From the NCBI GenBank assembly GCA_947641735.1, contig CANRQR010000017.1, forward strand, positions 1 through 32,055: a stretch of 32,055 nt of DNA. Reading direction: 5' to 3'. Each line of letters begins with the position of its first letter. Positions within the stretch are counted from its first letter, which is position 1. Of the stretch, positions 1 to 7,311 are shown piece by piece. The notes under the pieces were generated by a model. It did not search any database. It saw only the letters and a program-made list of their open reading frames with translations, and was not told the DNA's origin. The translations under genes were made by a program, and so were the position numbers. Origin of the DNA: an uncultured Lactobacillus sp. Its GTDB lineage: Bacteria; Bacillota; Bacilli; Lactobacillales; Lactobacillaceae.

Positions 1-477
1 GATAAGTACAAGCCAGAGACTCAACCAATTGATGTGCCAGCAGGTGGACAATTACCAGATGCATCATCTGCAATTAAGAACAAAGATAAGATGCCAATTG
101 GTACTAAATATAGTTGGAAAGTAACACCAGATCTATCAACTGTTGGTACACATACTGGTGTAATTACAGTTGAATTTCCAGATGGTTCAAGTGTCGATGT
201 TATGGTTAAAACTTATGTTGATTCAGGTTTAGCTGCTAAGACTGATAATAAGTCTATTACTACTAGTAACACTTCTTATAAATTAAGAGAGGAAAATAGT
301 AATACACATATTGCTGAAGCTGCTACAATAGCTAAAAATAAAGCAGCTCAAACTAATAAGACTTTACCACAAACCGATTCTAAGTCTGAAGAAATTGCAG
401 GAATTTTAGGTTTGGCAATTGCAGCTATTGGTAGTTTGTTGGGATTAGGTCTAAATAGAAAGAAGCGTCAAAAGTAA
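1..477 (+). CDS. Rib-repeat cell-wall-anchored surface protein, C-terminal fragment
   Basis: The frame is open from base 1, so the gene starts before the window and only about 158 C-terminal residues are visible. The first ~75 residues (KPETQPIDVPAGG ... GTKYSWKVTPD ... VEFPDGSSVDVMVKTYV) match the Rib/alpha-like repeat of Gram-positive surface adhesins. A ~45-residue Ser/Thr/Asn/Lys-rich linker follows, then a sorting region: LPQTD, a hydrophobic segment (ILGLAIAAIGSLLGLGL) and a basic tail RKKRQK. The layout is that of a sortase A substrate, but the motif reads LPQTD where LPQTG is expected; a single GGT-to-GAT change would explain it. Ligand unknown. A strong terminator follows. Confidence 0.88.
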   Translation, partial: DKYKPETQPIDVPAGGQLPDASSAIKNKDKMPIGTKYSWKVTPDLSTVGTHTGVITVEFPDGSSVDVMVKTYVDSGLAAKTDNKSITTSNTSYKLREENSNTHIAEAATIAKNKAAQTNKTLPQTDSKSEEIAGILGLAIAAIGSLLGLGLNRKKRQK

Positions 478-515
478 TACAATATTTAATAGCTACAGTT
501 TAATAAATTAGATTA

Positions 516-552
516 GGTAGTAAGTGCTATGTATGTACTTACTACCTTTTCT
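516..552 (+). terminator. Intrinsic terminator of the Rib-repeat protein gene
   Basis: Perfect 10-bp arms GGTAGTAAGT (516-525) and ACTTACTACC (537-546) with a short loop, followed by TTTTCTTTTT. Confidence 0.9.
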
Positions 553-577
553 TTTTAATTTGTTAATTAAAAAAATA

Positions 578-609
578 TTGGCATATAAGCATGTAAGCGC
601 TATTATAAT
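578..609 (+). promoter_or_regulatory. Promoter with overlapping cre (catabolite-response) site for the bgl region
   Basis: TTGGCA (578-583) is followed after 17 nt by TATTAT (601-606); TATAAT at 604-609 is an alternative -10. TGTAAGCGCTATTA (592-605) matches the CcpA cre consensus TGWAANCGNTNWCA with one mismatch and overlaps the -10. This fits carbon-catabolite repression of a beta-glucoside operon. CcpA binding is inferred from the match only. Confidence 0.6.
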
Positions 610-623
610 TACTGTAAATAAGC

Positions 624-712
624 GGATTACTGATGCGATCAGGTCTTAGCTACTACGACTAATGATGATATACTAAATAGTTAGGTATATTTTAGTTTGT
701 GGTACCTTTTTT
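624..712 (+). promoter_or_regulatory. RAT-like antiterminator site and weak terminator ahead of bglG
   Basis: The segment ATTACTGATGCGATCAGG (625-642) resembles the ribonucleic antiterminator hairpin bound by BglG/LicT/SacT proteins. About 35 nt later AGGTA (683-687) can pair with TACCT (703-707) just before a T-run (707-712), giving a weak intrinsic terminator. The expected logic is autoregulation: active BglG binds the RAT and stops the terminator forming. It is more degenerate than the second RAT at 1593-1623. Confidence 0.5.
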
Positions 713-734
713 CTATATAAAGGTGATTCGTCGG

Positions 735-1578
735 ATGATATTTCTTAAAACATTTAACAATAGTGCGGCTTTGGTTCAGGACGATCAGGGTGAAGAGCAA
801 GTAGTCCTAGGTAAAGGCGTGGGTTTTGGCTTAAAAAAAGGCGATAAAATTGATGAGAGTAAAATTGAAAGACGTTTCATTGCTAACTCTCATCAAGATG
901 AAGTTAACCAAGTAAAAGAAATAAACGCTTCGACCATCGATTTAACCAATAAGGTGATCCAGATGGTGGAGCCACTATTGAATGTAAAGTTCAACGATTT
1001 TCAATATTTGGCTTTAGCTGATCATATTGATTTTGCCTTTTCAAGAACTGAAGATAATATTGATATTAGTGCTGCCAATACACGCTGGGAAGTTAAGAAT
1101 CTTTTTCCAAAGGAATATAAAATTAGTGAAAAAGTTATTGCTTTAATTAATAAAGAAATGAATGTTAACTTGCCAGTAAGTGAAAGTATTTTTATGACCT
1201 ATCACTTTGTTAATGCAGCATCTGATAATGATCAAGTGCAAGAAACAGTTGAAATAACTGAATTGATAGGGGGGAATTATTGATATTATTCAATACCAAT
1301 ATCAAATGACTTTAGATACAGAGTCATTTAACTATAGCCGTTTTATTACCCACTTGAGAGTATTATTAGTAAGACTTTTAAGAAATAAGCATCATAAGAG
1401 CGGAGAACTTGATGGTTCTCTATTAGGATTTATGAAGATTAAGTATAATCATGCTTATGATACGGCTGAACGAATCGCAACTTATTTACACAGTAAAAAA
1501 GGATGGACTTTAAACTCAGACGATGAGTTCTACCTTGTTTTACATATTTGGCGGGTAACGAGTCGTCAAGAAAAATAA
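735..1578 (+). pseudogene. BglG/LicT-family transcriptional antiterminator, split by a +1 frameshift
   Basis: The first part (735-1283) starts MIFLKTFNNSAALVQDDQG, a typical CAT RNA-binding domain start, with AAGGTG about 10 nt upstream. It continues through PRD1 (conserved His in the ADHIDFA segment) into PRD2 (YHFVNAA) and stops after ELIGGNY. The second part (in frame from about 1275 to 1578) carries the rest of PRD2. Removing one G from the G6 run at 1269-1274 changes GGNY-stop to GGIIDIIQYQYQMTLD and rejoins both parts into 280 residues, the normal family length. The antiterminator would control beta-glucoside PTS genes by binding RAT RNA under PTS phosphorylation control. As it stands the product lacks most of PRD2. 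A sequencing error or slippage variant cannot be excluded. Confidence 0.85.
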
Positions 1579-1592
1579 ATATTTCATACTTA

Positions 1593-1682
1593 GGTATATT
1601 ACTAATTCGATTAGGCAAGAACCCAAGTTACTGAAAGACACTGAACAGTTATGTTCTTTAGTTTTTGAGTAGCTTGGGTTTT
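1593..1682 (+). promoter_or_regulatory. RAT antiterminator and overlapping intrinsic terminator before the EIIB remnant
   Basis: GG (1593-1594) opens a segment through TTACTAATTCGATTAGGCAA to CC (1623) that matches the RAT hairpin consensus well. Its 3' end overlaps the left arm of a terminator: AACCCAAGTTACT (1620-1632) pairs with AGTAGCTTGGGTT (1668-1680, one G-U), followed by T residues. The two structures exclude each other, the classic sacB/bglP/licS arrangement. The cognate regulator is presumably the frameshifted BglG just upstream. Confidence 0.85.
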
Positions 1683-1702
1683 ATTATTGGGAGGAAAGAG
1701 CT

Positions 1703-2071
1703 ATGGCTAAGAATTACGATGGTCTAGCAAAAACAATTATTAAAGACGTTGGCGGAAAAGACAACGTGATTAGTGTAGTTCACTGCACGACCCGTTTACG
1801 TTTTAAGTTGAAAGGTGAGAAAAAGGCAAACGATGATGCCTTAAAAGACACAGATGGTGTTGTAACTGTTGTTAAAGCAGGTGGCCAATACCAAGTGGTT
1901 ATTGGCAACGAAGTAGCTGATGTTTATGACTCTATCTTAAAAGAAGGCGGCTTTTCTAGCGGTGGTCAAGTAGCCGATGATGATGGTAAAGGTACGTTAG
2001 AAAGAAGACCGAAGGATTCATTCTATTGGTATAAGAAAGTTATTGAATCCAATGGAAAAGATTTAGATTAG
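1703..2071 (+). pseudogene. Deletion fusion: EIIB of a beta-glucoside PTS joined to the C-terminus of 6-phospho-beta-glucosidase
   Basis: GGGAGGAAAG precedes the ATG. Residues 1-~85 are a glucose/glucoside-family EIIB domain with the phospho-cysteine Cys28 in VVHCTTRLRF. A BglP-type protein would continue for about 500 residues with EIIC and EIIA. Instead, after GGQVADDDGKG the protein ends GTLERRPKDSFYWYKK and VIESNGKDLD, which is the signature C-terminus of GH1 6-phospho-beta-glucosidases (BglA/BglH). I infer one internal deletion that removed EIIC, EIIA and nearly all of the glucosidase gene, leaving an in-frame 122-residue chimera. GATGATGAT at 1976-1984 lies at the probable junction and could be the microhomology. 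The EIIB fold may survive, but neither transport nor hydrolysis is possible from this gene. Confidence 0.85.
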
Positions 2072-2080
2072 TTGAATTAA

Positions 2081-2114
2081 AAAAATACTGCTCGATTTTT
2101 CGGGCAGTATTTTT
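2081..2114 (+). terminator. Terminator of the degraded bgl operon
   Basis: AAAAATACTGCTCGA (2081-2095) pairs with TCGGGCAGTATTTTT (2100-2114) with one G-U; the right arm supplies the T-run. Confidence 0.9.
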
Positions 2115-2139
2115 ATGAAGCGAGAAATAAGCTCTAAAG

Positions 2140-2247
2140 TGCTAAAATATAACTAGCAATTAAAGTATGTTGAGCAGGCGCGCGACAAAGGTAAGCTGAT
2201 TACTTGCCAAAAGACGTCTTGTGGGTGGTCATAGAACCACCTTTTTT
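2140..2247 (+). ncRNA. Candidate small structured RNA ending in an intrinsic terminator
   Basis: The 293 bases between the bgl remnant and the EamA gene hold no convincing ORF but do hold structure. GGTAAG (2190-2195) pairs with CTTGCC (2203-2208), and GGTGGT (2224-2229) pairs with ACCACC (2236-2241) followed by six T. GC content is locally raised (GCAGGCGCGCGAC, 2174-2186), unusual for this AT-rich DNA. It could be an independent sRNA, a premature-termination leader for the EamA gene, or a decayed leader. It matches no riboswitch class I can name. The 5' end is a guess. Confidence 0.35.
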
Positions 2248-2364
2248 GTTGCAGAATTTTCTTCATTAAAATATGTGTGAGTAATCACTTTAGAGAAAAG
2301 TAAATTCACAGATTAAGTATGTTATGATGATTTAGATCAATTTTAATTTGTGAGGAAAAGTTGG

Positions 2365-3276
2365 ATGGATAAACAGTCAAAAAGCAGGCTATGGACAATT
2401 TTAGCTGCTTTAGCAGCAGTAATGTGGGGAATCTCTGGATTATTTGCCGAATCTTTATTTAAAGTGAGTAGTAAGATTACACCGATTTGGTTAACACAAA
2501 TCCGATTAATTATCTCCGGGATTGTTTTATTAATTATTGCGACAGTCTTACATCAAAAGCCATTTTCAGTTTTAAAAGATAAGAAAAATACTCTTCATAT
2601 TATTGCTTATGGAGTTTTTGGCTTATTACCAGTACAAGTCTTTTACTTTATTGCAATTGAGATTGCAAATGCATCAATTGCCACAATTTTGCAGTTTATT
2701 GGACCATTTTTCGTCCTAACATATTTGGCTGTCACTCATCAACAAGTATTAAGAAAATTGGATGTATTAGCTGCTATCCTAGCTTTTATTGGCGTATTCT
2801 TATTATCAACTCATGGTAATTTTAATCAACTAGCAATTACTCCACTGGCTCTATTTTTTGGATTGCTGTCGGCATTAGGAGAAGCAAGTTATACTTTAAT
2901 CCCAGTTAAACTTGTTAAAAGAGTATCAAGTTTGGTTGTAACAGGCTGGGGGATGCTATTTGCAGGAATTGGGCTGATGCTTGTATATCCGCAGTTCACA
3001 TCAATTCCAAATACACCTAGAGTATGGCTGGACGTAAGTGCAATAATTATCATTGGAACGATTATTCCATTTCAAATTATGGCTAACGCTCTACGCTATG
3101 TGAAACCATCGACTGTAAGTTTACTAGATGCCTTTGAACCATTATCAGCTACAGTTGGTTCAGTTTTAGTTTTTGGGTTAGTAATGTCGGAGATGGATTG
3201 GCTAGGAACCCTCTTAGTTATTGGGGCGGTTTTGGCTTTAAATTTTACTCCTAAAAGAAATATTAAAAAATCTTAA
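2365..3276 (+). CDS. EamA/DMT-family transporter
   Basis: A 303-residue very hydrophobic protein with about ten membrane segments in two EamA halves (roughly 10-140 and 150-295), the drug/metabolite transporter layout. Visible motifs include AAVMWGISGLFAESLFK near the N-terminus and the end-of-repeat segments ATILQFIGPFFVLTYLA and VSLLDAFEPLSATVGSVLV, the EamA helix in which E/P residues are conserved. The ATG at 2365 (MDKQSKSRLW) is chosen over a GTG at 2350 because GAGGAAAAG lies 4-12 nt upstream of it and overlaps the longer start. Substrate cannot be told from sequence; relatives export amino acids or metabolites. It appears monocistronic, with a terminator on each side. Confidence 0.88.
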   Translation: MDKQSKSRLWTILAALAAVMWGISGLFAESLFKVSSKITPIWLTQIRLIISGIVLLIIATVLHQKPFSVLKDKKNTLHIIAYGVFGLLPVQVFYFIAIEIANASIATILQFIGPFFVLTYLAVTHQQVLRKLDVLAAILAFIGVFLLSTHGNFNQLAITPLALFFGLLSALGEASYTLIPVKLVKRVSSLVVTGWGMLFAGIGLMLVYPQFTSIPNTPRVWLDVSAIIIIGTIIPFQIMANALRYVKPSTVSLLDAFEPLSATVGSVLVFGLVMSEMDWLGTLLVIGAVLALNFTPKRNIKKS

Positions 3277-3293
3277 TTAAGAAAAAATATATG

Positions 3294-3342
3294 AAAAAAC
3301 TGCTATGCTTTCTGCTTTAAAAAGGAAAATATAGCAGTTTTT
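3294..3342 (+). terminator. Terminator after the EamA transporter
   Basis: AAAAAACTGCTAT (3294-3306) and ATAGCAGTTTTT (3331-3342) pair around a 24-nt loop that is itself partly self-complementary. Confidence 0.75.
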
Positions 3343-3454
3343 ATTTGCTTGAATTTATTTTAGTAGTGTCTAGCCTTGATAGACTACATAAAGTATATAT
3401 TTTATTGTAATTTTAATTAAAGCAAAAAATATCAAAAAATATTTTAATTTTATA

Positions 3455-3483
3455 TTGCTTTTTTCATTTTAATATCATATAAT
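3455..3483 (+). promoter_or_regulatory. Promoter of the peptide-binding protein gene
   Basis: TTGCTT (3455-3460), 17-nt spacer, TATAAT (3478-3483), about 43 nt before the start codon. Confidence 0.6.
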
Positions 3484-3526
3484 CAAAAACAAGAAATTTA
3501 AGTCATCTCATAAAGGGGGAGAAATT

Positions 3527-5281
3527 ATGAAAAAAGTTAAGTGGTTAGGAGCAATTACAGTATTGTCCGGTGCGGCATTAACTTTAACTGCTTGTGGGAA
3601 TAACAACAACAATAATGCAAGCGATAAGAAAGTTAGTTTTAAGGAGGCAGTTCCTAAGAAACAAGTTAAAAAGGGTGGAACATTAAAGTACGCAATTGAA
3701 AGTGACTCACCTTTCACAGGTATCTTCTTACCAGAATTATCTGACACTTCAACTGACAGCGAAATTCAAGGGCCAGGTTTAGAAAGTTTATTTGCAACTG
3801 ATGACAGCTACAAGATTAACAACAAGGGCGCAGCTACCTTTAAGTTAGATAAGAACGCTAAGACAATTACTATCGAAGTTAAAGATGGCGTTAAGTGGTC
3901 AGACGGTAAGCAAGTAACTGCTAAGGATCTTGAATATGCTTACGAAATTGTTGGTAATCCTAAGACCAAGACTTCAAGATATACGGATTCTTTAGCTAAC
4001 CTAGTTGGTTTAGATGAATATCACAAAGGTAAGGCCGACAAGATTTCCGGTATTGAAATGCCAAATGGTGAAGATGGTCGAAAAGTTGTACTTCATTTTA
4101 AGGAAATGAAACCAGGTATGCTTCAATCTGGTAATGGTTACTTCCTTGAAAGTGCAGAACCATACCACTACTTGAAAGACGTTCCATTTGATAAACTTTT
4201 ATCAAATGATAAGGTTCGTAAACAACCACTTTTCTTTGGTCCATACAAGGTTCAAAAAGTTGTTCGTGGTCAATCAGTTACTTATGTACCAAATGAACAT
4301 TACTGGCGTGGTAAGCCAAACTTAGATAAGATTACTATGGAAGTAATCGGAACTAACTCTGTTTCTCAAGCTATTAAGAATCACAAGTTTGATATTACTG
4401 GTGTGCTTAACTCTCAATGGAACAACGTTAAGGATACTAAGGGCGTTAACTTCATTGGTAAGATTCCTCTATCTTACAACTACTTAGGCTTTAAGGTAGG
4501 TAAGTTTGACAAGAAGACTGGTAAGAACGTTGAAGATAAGAATGCTAAGATGAACAATGTTTCATTACGTAAGGCGATGGCTTATGCAATGAACATTGAT
4601 GCCGTTACCAAGCGTTACAGCAATGGCTTGAGTTTCCGTATTAACACTTTAATCCCAGCACAATTTGGCGACTTCTCTGACAAGAGTATCAAGGGATACC
4701 CATACAACTTGAAGAAGGCTAATGAATTGTTAGACAAGGCTGGATACAAGAAGCGTAAGGGTGAAAAATACCGTCGTCAACCAAATGGTAAGAAGTTAAC
4801 TATTAACGTTGCTGTTCGTAATACACAACCAAACGCTGAAAAGATCTGGACTAACTACATCCAACAATGGCAAAAGATCGGCTTAGATGCTAAATTTGTT
4901 GGTGGTCGTCCAATGGAATTCAACTCTTGGGTACAAGATGTTCAAGCAGATAGTCCTAAGATTGATGTCTTTGAAGGTGGTTGGAGTTTATCAGCTGAAC
5001 CATCACCAATGGACCTTTACAGTGAAGGTGCTCCATACAACATGGCTCGTTTTGTTTCTCCAACTCAATCTAAACTTCTTACTAACATTGATTCAACTAA
5101 GGCCTTCAACCACAAGTACCGTGTACAAGCATTTGATAAGTGGCAACAATGGATGTATGACAATGCCTATGTTGTACCTACCACAAACAGTTGGTCAGTA
5201 ACTGCAGTTAACAACAAGGTAACTGGCTGGTCACTTAAGCCATCAGCAAGCAGCTGGTACGATGTTGGCTTTACTAAGTAA
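3527..5281 (+). CDS. oppA: Oligopeptide ABC transporter substrate-binding lipoprotein (OppA family)
   Basis: A 584-residue extracellular solute-binding protein family 5 member. The N-terminus MKKVKWLGAITVLSG is a lipoprotein signal ending in lipobox LTAC, with Cys23 as the lipidated residue, followed by an Asn-rich linker (GNNNNNN). SBP_bac_5 features follow: GGTLKYAIESD near residue 45, VKWSDGKQVTAKDLEYAYE near 125, FGPYKVQKVVRGQSVTYVPN, and LRKAMAYAMNIDAV in the second lobe. It would bind peptides outside the membrane and deliver them to an Opp permease. GGGGGAG precedes the ATG. No opp permease or ATPase lies nearby, so this is an orphan receptor, a common situation in lactobacilli that carry several OppA copies. 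Codon use (AAC, AAG, GGT, CCA) suggests high expression. Confidence 0.93.
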   Translation: MKKVKWLGAITVLSGAALTLTACGNNNNNNASDKKVSFKEAVPKKQVKKGGTLKYAIESDSPFTGIFLPELSDTSTDSEIQGPGLESLFATDDSYKINNKGAATFKLDKNAKTITIEVKDGVKWSDGKQVTAKDLEYAYEIVGNPKTKTSRYTDSLANLVGLDEYHKGKADKISGIEMPNGEDGRKVVLHFKEMKPGMLQSGNGYFLESAEPYHYLKDVPFDKLLSNDKVRKQPLFFGPYKVQKVVRGQSVTYVPNEHYWRGKPNLDKITMEVIGTNSVSQAIKNHKFDITGVLNSQWNNVKDTKGVNFIGKIPLSYNYLGFKVGKFDKKTGKNVEDKNAKMNNVSLRKAMAYAMNIDAVTKRYSNGLSFRINTLIPAQFGDFSDKSIKGYPYNLKKANELLDKAGYKKRKGEKYRRQPNGKKLTINVAVRNTQPNAEKIWTNYIQQWQKIGLDAKFVGGRPMEFNSWVQDVQADSPKIDVFEGGWSLSAEPSPMDLYSEGAPYNMARFVSPTQSKLLTNIDSTKAFNHKYRVQAFDKWQQWMYDNAYVVPTTNSWSVTAVNNKVTGWSLKPSASSWYDVGFTK

Positions 5282-5376
5282 TTAAAATAAATTTTCCTAT
5301 AATCCTCATATATCAACAAAAATTAAATTCTTAAATAATATTTCATTAAATAAAATTTTCATAGTTATATTCCTTC

Positions 5377-5414
5377 AGAAGACTCTACTTTTGCCAAGTA
5401 GGGTCTTCTTTTTG
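5377..5414 (+). terminator. Terminator of oppA
   Basis: AGAAGACTCTACTT (5377-5390) pairs with AAGTAGGGTCTTCT (5396-5409, one G-U) across a 5-nt loop, followed by a T-run. Confidence 0.92.
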
Positions 5415-5423
5415 TATCAACAA

Positions 5424-5437
5424 TGATAACGATTACA
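5424..5437 (+). promoter_or_regulatory. Probable cre site upstream of the mannose-family PTS operon
   Basis: TGATAACGATTACA fits TGWAANCGNTNWCA with one mismatch. It lies about 140 nt before the PTS start codon and well upstream of the likely promoter, so repression or activation cannot be told. Confidence 0.5.
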
Positions 5438-5510
5438 AGCGCAAAACAATAGAATTGAACTATACCAATGCTGAATAATCAGCTGTAAACACCACTATAT
5501 TTAGCTTTAA

Positions 5511-5539
5511 TTTATATACCAATTAGGATAAAATATAAA
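5511..5539 (+). promoter_or_regulatory. Possible promoter of the mannose-family PTS operon
   Basis: TTTATA (5511-5516), 17-nt spacer, TATAAA (5534-5539). The -35 is weak. I found no -24/-12 sigma-54 motif here, although some lactobacillar man operons use one. Confidence 0.4.
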
Positions 5540-5565
5540 CATTGTGAATTCTGGAGGAATTAAAT

Positions 5566-6486
5566 GTGGATAACTTTTTAATAGTTAGTCATGGTGAATA
5601 TGCTAAGGCAACTCTAGCTAGCTGTGAAATGATTGCAGGAAAATTATCAAATGTAAAAGCGATTGCTTTTAAACAAACAATGAATCAAGATGATTTACTT
5701 GATGAGATTGCTCAAACTGCCGAAGGTTTTGAACAAGTGCCAACTATTATTGTGGATATTGCCGGAGGAACTCCTGCTAACGCTGCATTACGCTATCAGC
5801 AAGAACATCCTGAAGTAAAAGTATACAGCGGTCTGTGTTTGCCACTTTTGCTAGCAGCAGTAATGGGAACTCCGATGGAGGAAGCAATCAAACAAGCTAA
5901 AGAAAATATAGCGCCTGTTGGAAAGCCAACTGAAGATAAGGCCACCTCAAACAAGAAAGAGTCTCATCAAAGTAACGAATTAAATAAAAATGCGGAAGTA
6001 GAACCACAAACTATGCATAACGTTCGAATTGATGAACGACTTATCCACGGACAAGTTGCGACGATGTGGACAAATGCATTGCGATTAACGCGAATTATGG
6101 TAGTTGGAGATGATATCGTAAAAAATGATATTCAAAAAACAGCCTTAAAGACCGCATGTCCGCATGGCGTTCACTTAAGTATTTTGACTGCTAAAGGTGC
6201 AGCCAGAAGAATTAATGAAGGAAAATATAAGGGGCAAACCGTTTTAGTGTTAGTTAAAAATCCTGGGGTTTTACGCCAAATGGTTGATAATGGGGTGAAT
6301 TTACCTGAAATTAACGTAGGAAATATGTCTACTAAGGCTGATTCACGTCAAGTTGCGAAGAGTGTGGCTGTTACTGCAGAAGATGTGGATAATTTTAACT
6401 ACTTAAATGAGCATGGTTGTCATCTTTATCATCAAATGGTGCCGGCAGAAGACAAAGAAGAATTTATGGAGTTATTAGAAAAGTAA
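5566..6486 (+). CDS. PTS mannose-family EIIAB component
   Basis: A 306-residue cytoplasmic phosphotransferase. Residues 1-~120 are the EIIA domain with phospho-His9 in LIVSHGEYA and the DIAGGTPANA loop. Residues ~121-149 form a charged, Asn/Lys/Glu-rich hinge. Residues 150-306 are the EIIB domain with phospho-His161 in VRIDERLIHGQV. It takes phosphate from HPr and passes it to the sugar carried by EIIC/EIID. The GTG at 5566 is the start: CTGGAGG lies 8 nt upstream, and the overlapping ATG two bases earlier reads into a stop after five codons. EIIC begins 15 nt downstream, so this is the first gene of an operon. The family takes mannose, glucose, GlcN/GlcNAc or sorbose; substrate is not decidable here. 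Confidence 0.93.
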   Translation: MDNFLIVSHGEYAKATLASCEMIAGKLSNVKAIAFKQTMNQDDLLDEIAQTAEGFEQVPTIIVDIAGGTPANAALRYQQEHPEVKVYSGLCLPLLLAAVMGTPMEEAIKQAKENIAPVGKPTEDKATSNKKESHQSNELNKNAEVEPQTMHNVRIDERLIHGQVATMWTNALRLTRIMVVGDDIVKNDIQKTALKTACPHGVHLSILTAKGAARRINEGKYKGQTVLVLVKNPGVLRQMVDNGVNLPEINVGNMSTKADSRQVAKSVAVTAEDVDNFNYLNEHGCHLYHQMVPAEDKEEFMELLEK

Positions 6487-6501
6487 AGGGAAGATAAGAC
6501 A

Positions 6502-7311
6502 ATGACAATACAATGGTGGCAGATTTTATTACTAACTTGCCTAGCATTTTGGGCAATTATTGATCAATTAACTGTATCAATTGTGAATAATCCTTTAGCA
6601 ATTGGGATGATTTCAGGAATTATTATGGGTGATATTACAACTGGGCTAGCAGTTGGGGCAACGCTCCAATTAATGGTCTTAGGGGTCTCAACATATGGAG
6701 GAGCCTCAATGCCGGACTTTATGACTGGTGCAATTGTTGGTACAGTTTACGCCGTTATTTCAGGAAAAGGTGTGCAGTTTGCAATTGGTTTGGCCGTTCC
6801 AGTAGGACTCTTAATGGTCCAACTAGATGTTTTAGCCAGATTTGCTAATACTATTTTTCAACATCGAATTGATACTTTTATTAAAGAAAATAAGCCAAAT
6901 GCGGCAGCAAGAAATGCATTGTGGGGAACTTTTACCTGGGGCTTTTCACGTGCAATCCCAGTTTTTATCTTACTTGTAGTAGGAAATGATGTTGTTAAAG
7001 CAATTCTACGAATAATTCCAGCTTGGTTGACTGATGGGTTAAAAGTATCGGGGCATATTTTGCCAATTGTTGGTATTGCAATTTTACTTAGATACTTACC
7101 AACTAAAAGATTTATTTCTTATTTAGCAATAGGCTTCATTGCAGCGGCTTACTTAAAAATGCCAATGCTAGGGGTAGCGTTGCTGGGAGCCGCTTTAGCT
7201 TATCTCCACTACACTCGTGAAGTAGAAAAATTAAATACAAAACAAAATAGTTCAGAAAAAGTAGCTGAGAGTGAAGAATATACAAATGAAGAGGGAGAAT
7301 ATGAAAACTAA
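6502..7311 (+). CDS. PTS mannose-family EIIC component
   Basis: A 269-residue multi-spanning membrane protein. TISIVNNPL-like and GATLQLMVLGVSTYGGASMPD segments are typical of ManY/EIIC-man. The last ~30 residues are hydrophilic and acidic (KVAESEEYTNEEGEYEN). With EIID it forms the sugar-translocating membrane part. GGGAAG lies 11 nt upstream of the ATG, and the 3' end overlaps the EIID start by 11 nt, consistent with translational coupling. Confidence 0.92.
   Translation: MTIQWWQILLLTCLAFWAIIDQLTVSIVNNPLAIGMISGIIMGDITTGLAVGATLQLMVLGVSTYGGASMPDFMTGAIVGTVYAVISGKGVQFAIGLAVPVGLLMVQLDVLARFANTIFQHRIDTFIKENKPNAAARNALWGTFTWGFSRAIPVFILLVVGNDVVKAILRIIPAWLTDGLKVSGHILPIVGIAILLRYLPTKRFISYLAIGFIAAAYLKMPMLGVALLGAALAYLHYTREVEKLNTKQNSSEKVAESEEYTNEEGEYEN

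Noticed and set aside
2222..2247. T-box reading of GGGTGGT before ACCACC
   Set aside because: The downstream part of the T-box motif and any stem I are missing, and the terminator is 118 nt from the next gene; left as an unassigned RNA candidate.
3508..3747. 79-codon minus-strand ORF over the oppA start
   Set aside because: Antisense to the lipoprotein signal sequence and SD of oppA; no independent support.
4887..5201. Overlapping ORF inside oppA
   Set aside because: Out-of-frame shadow of a strongly supported gene, with no SD and no recognisable domain.
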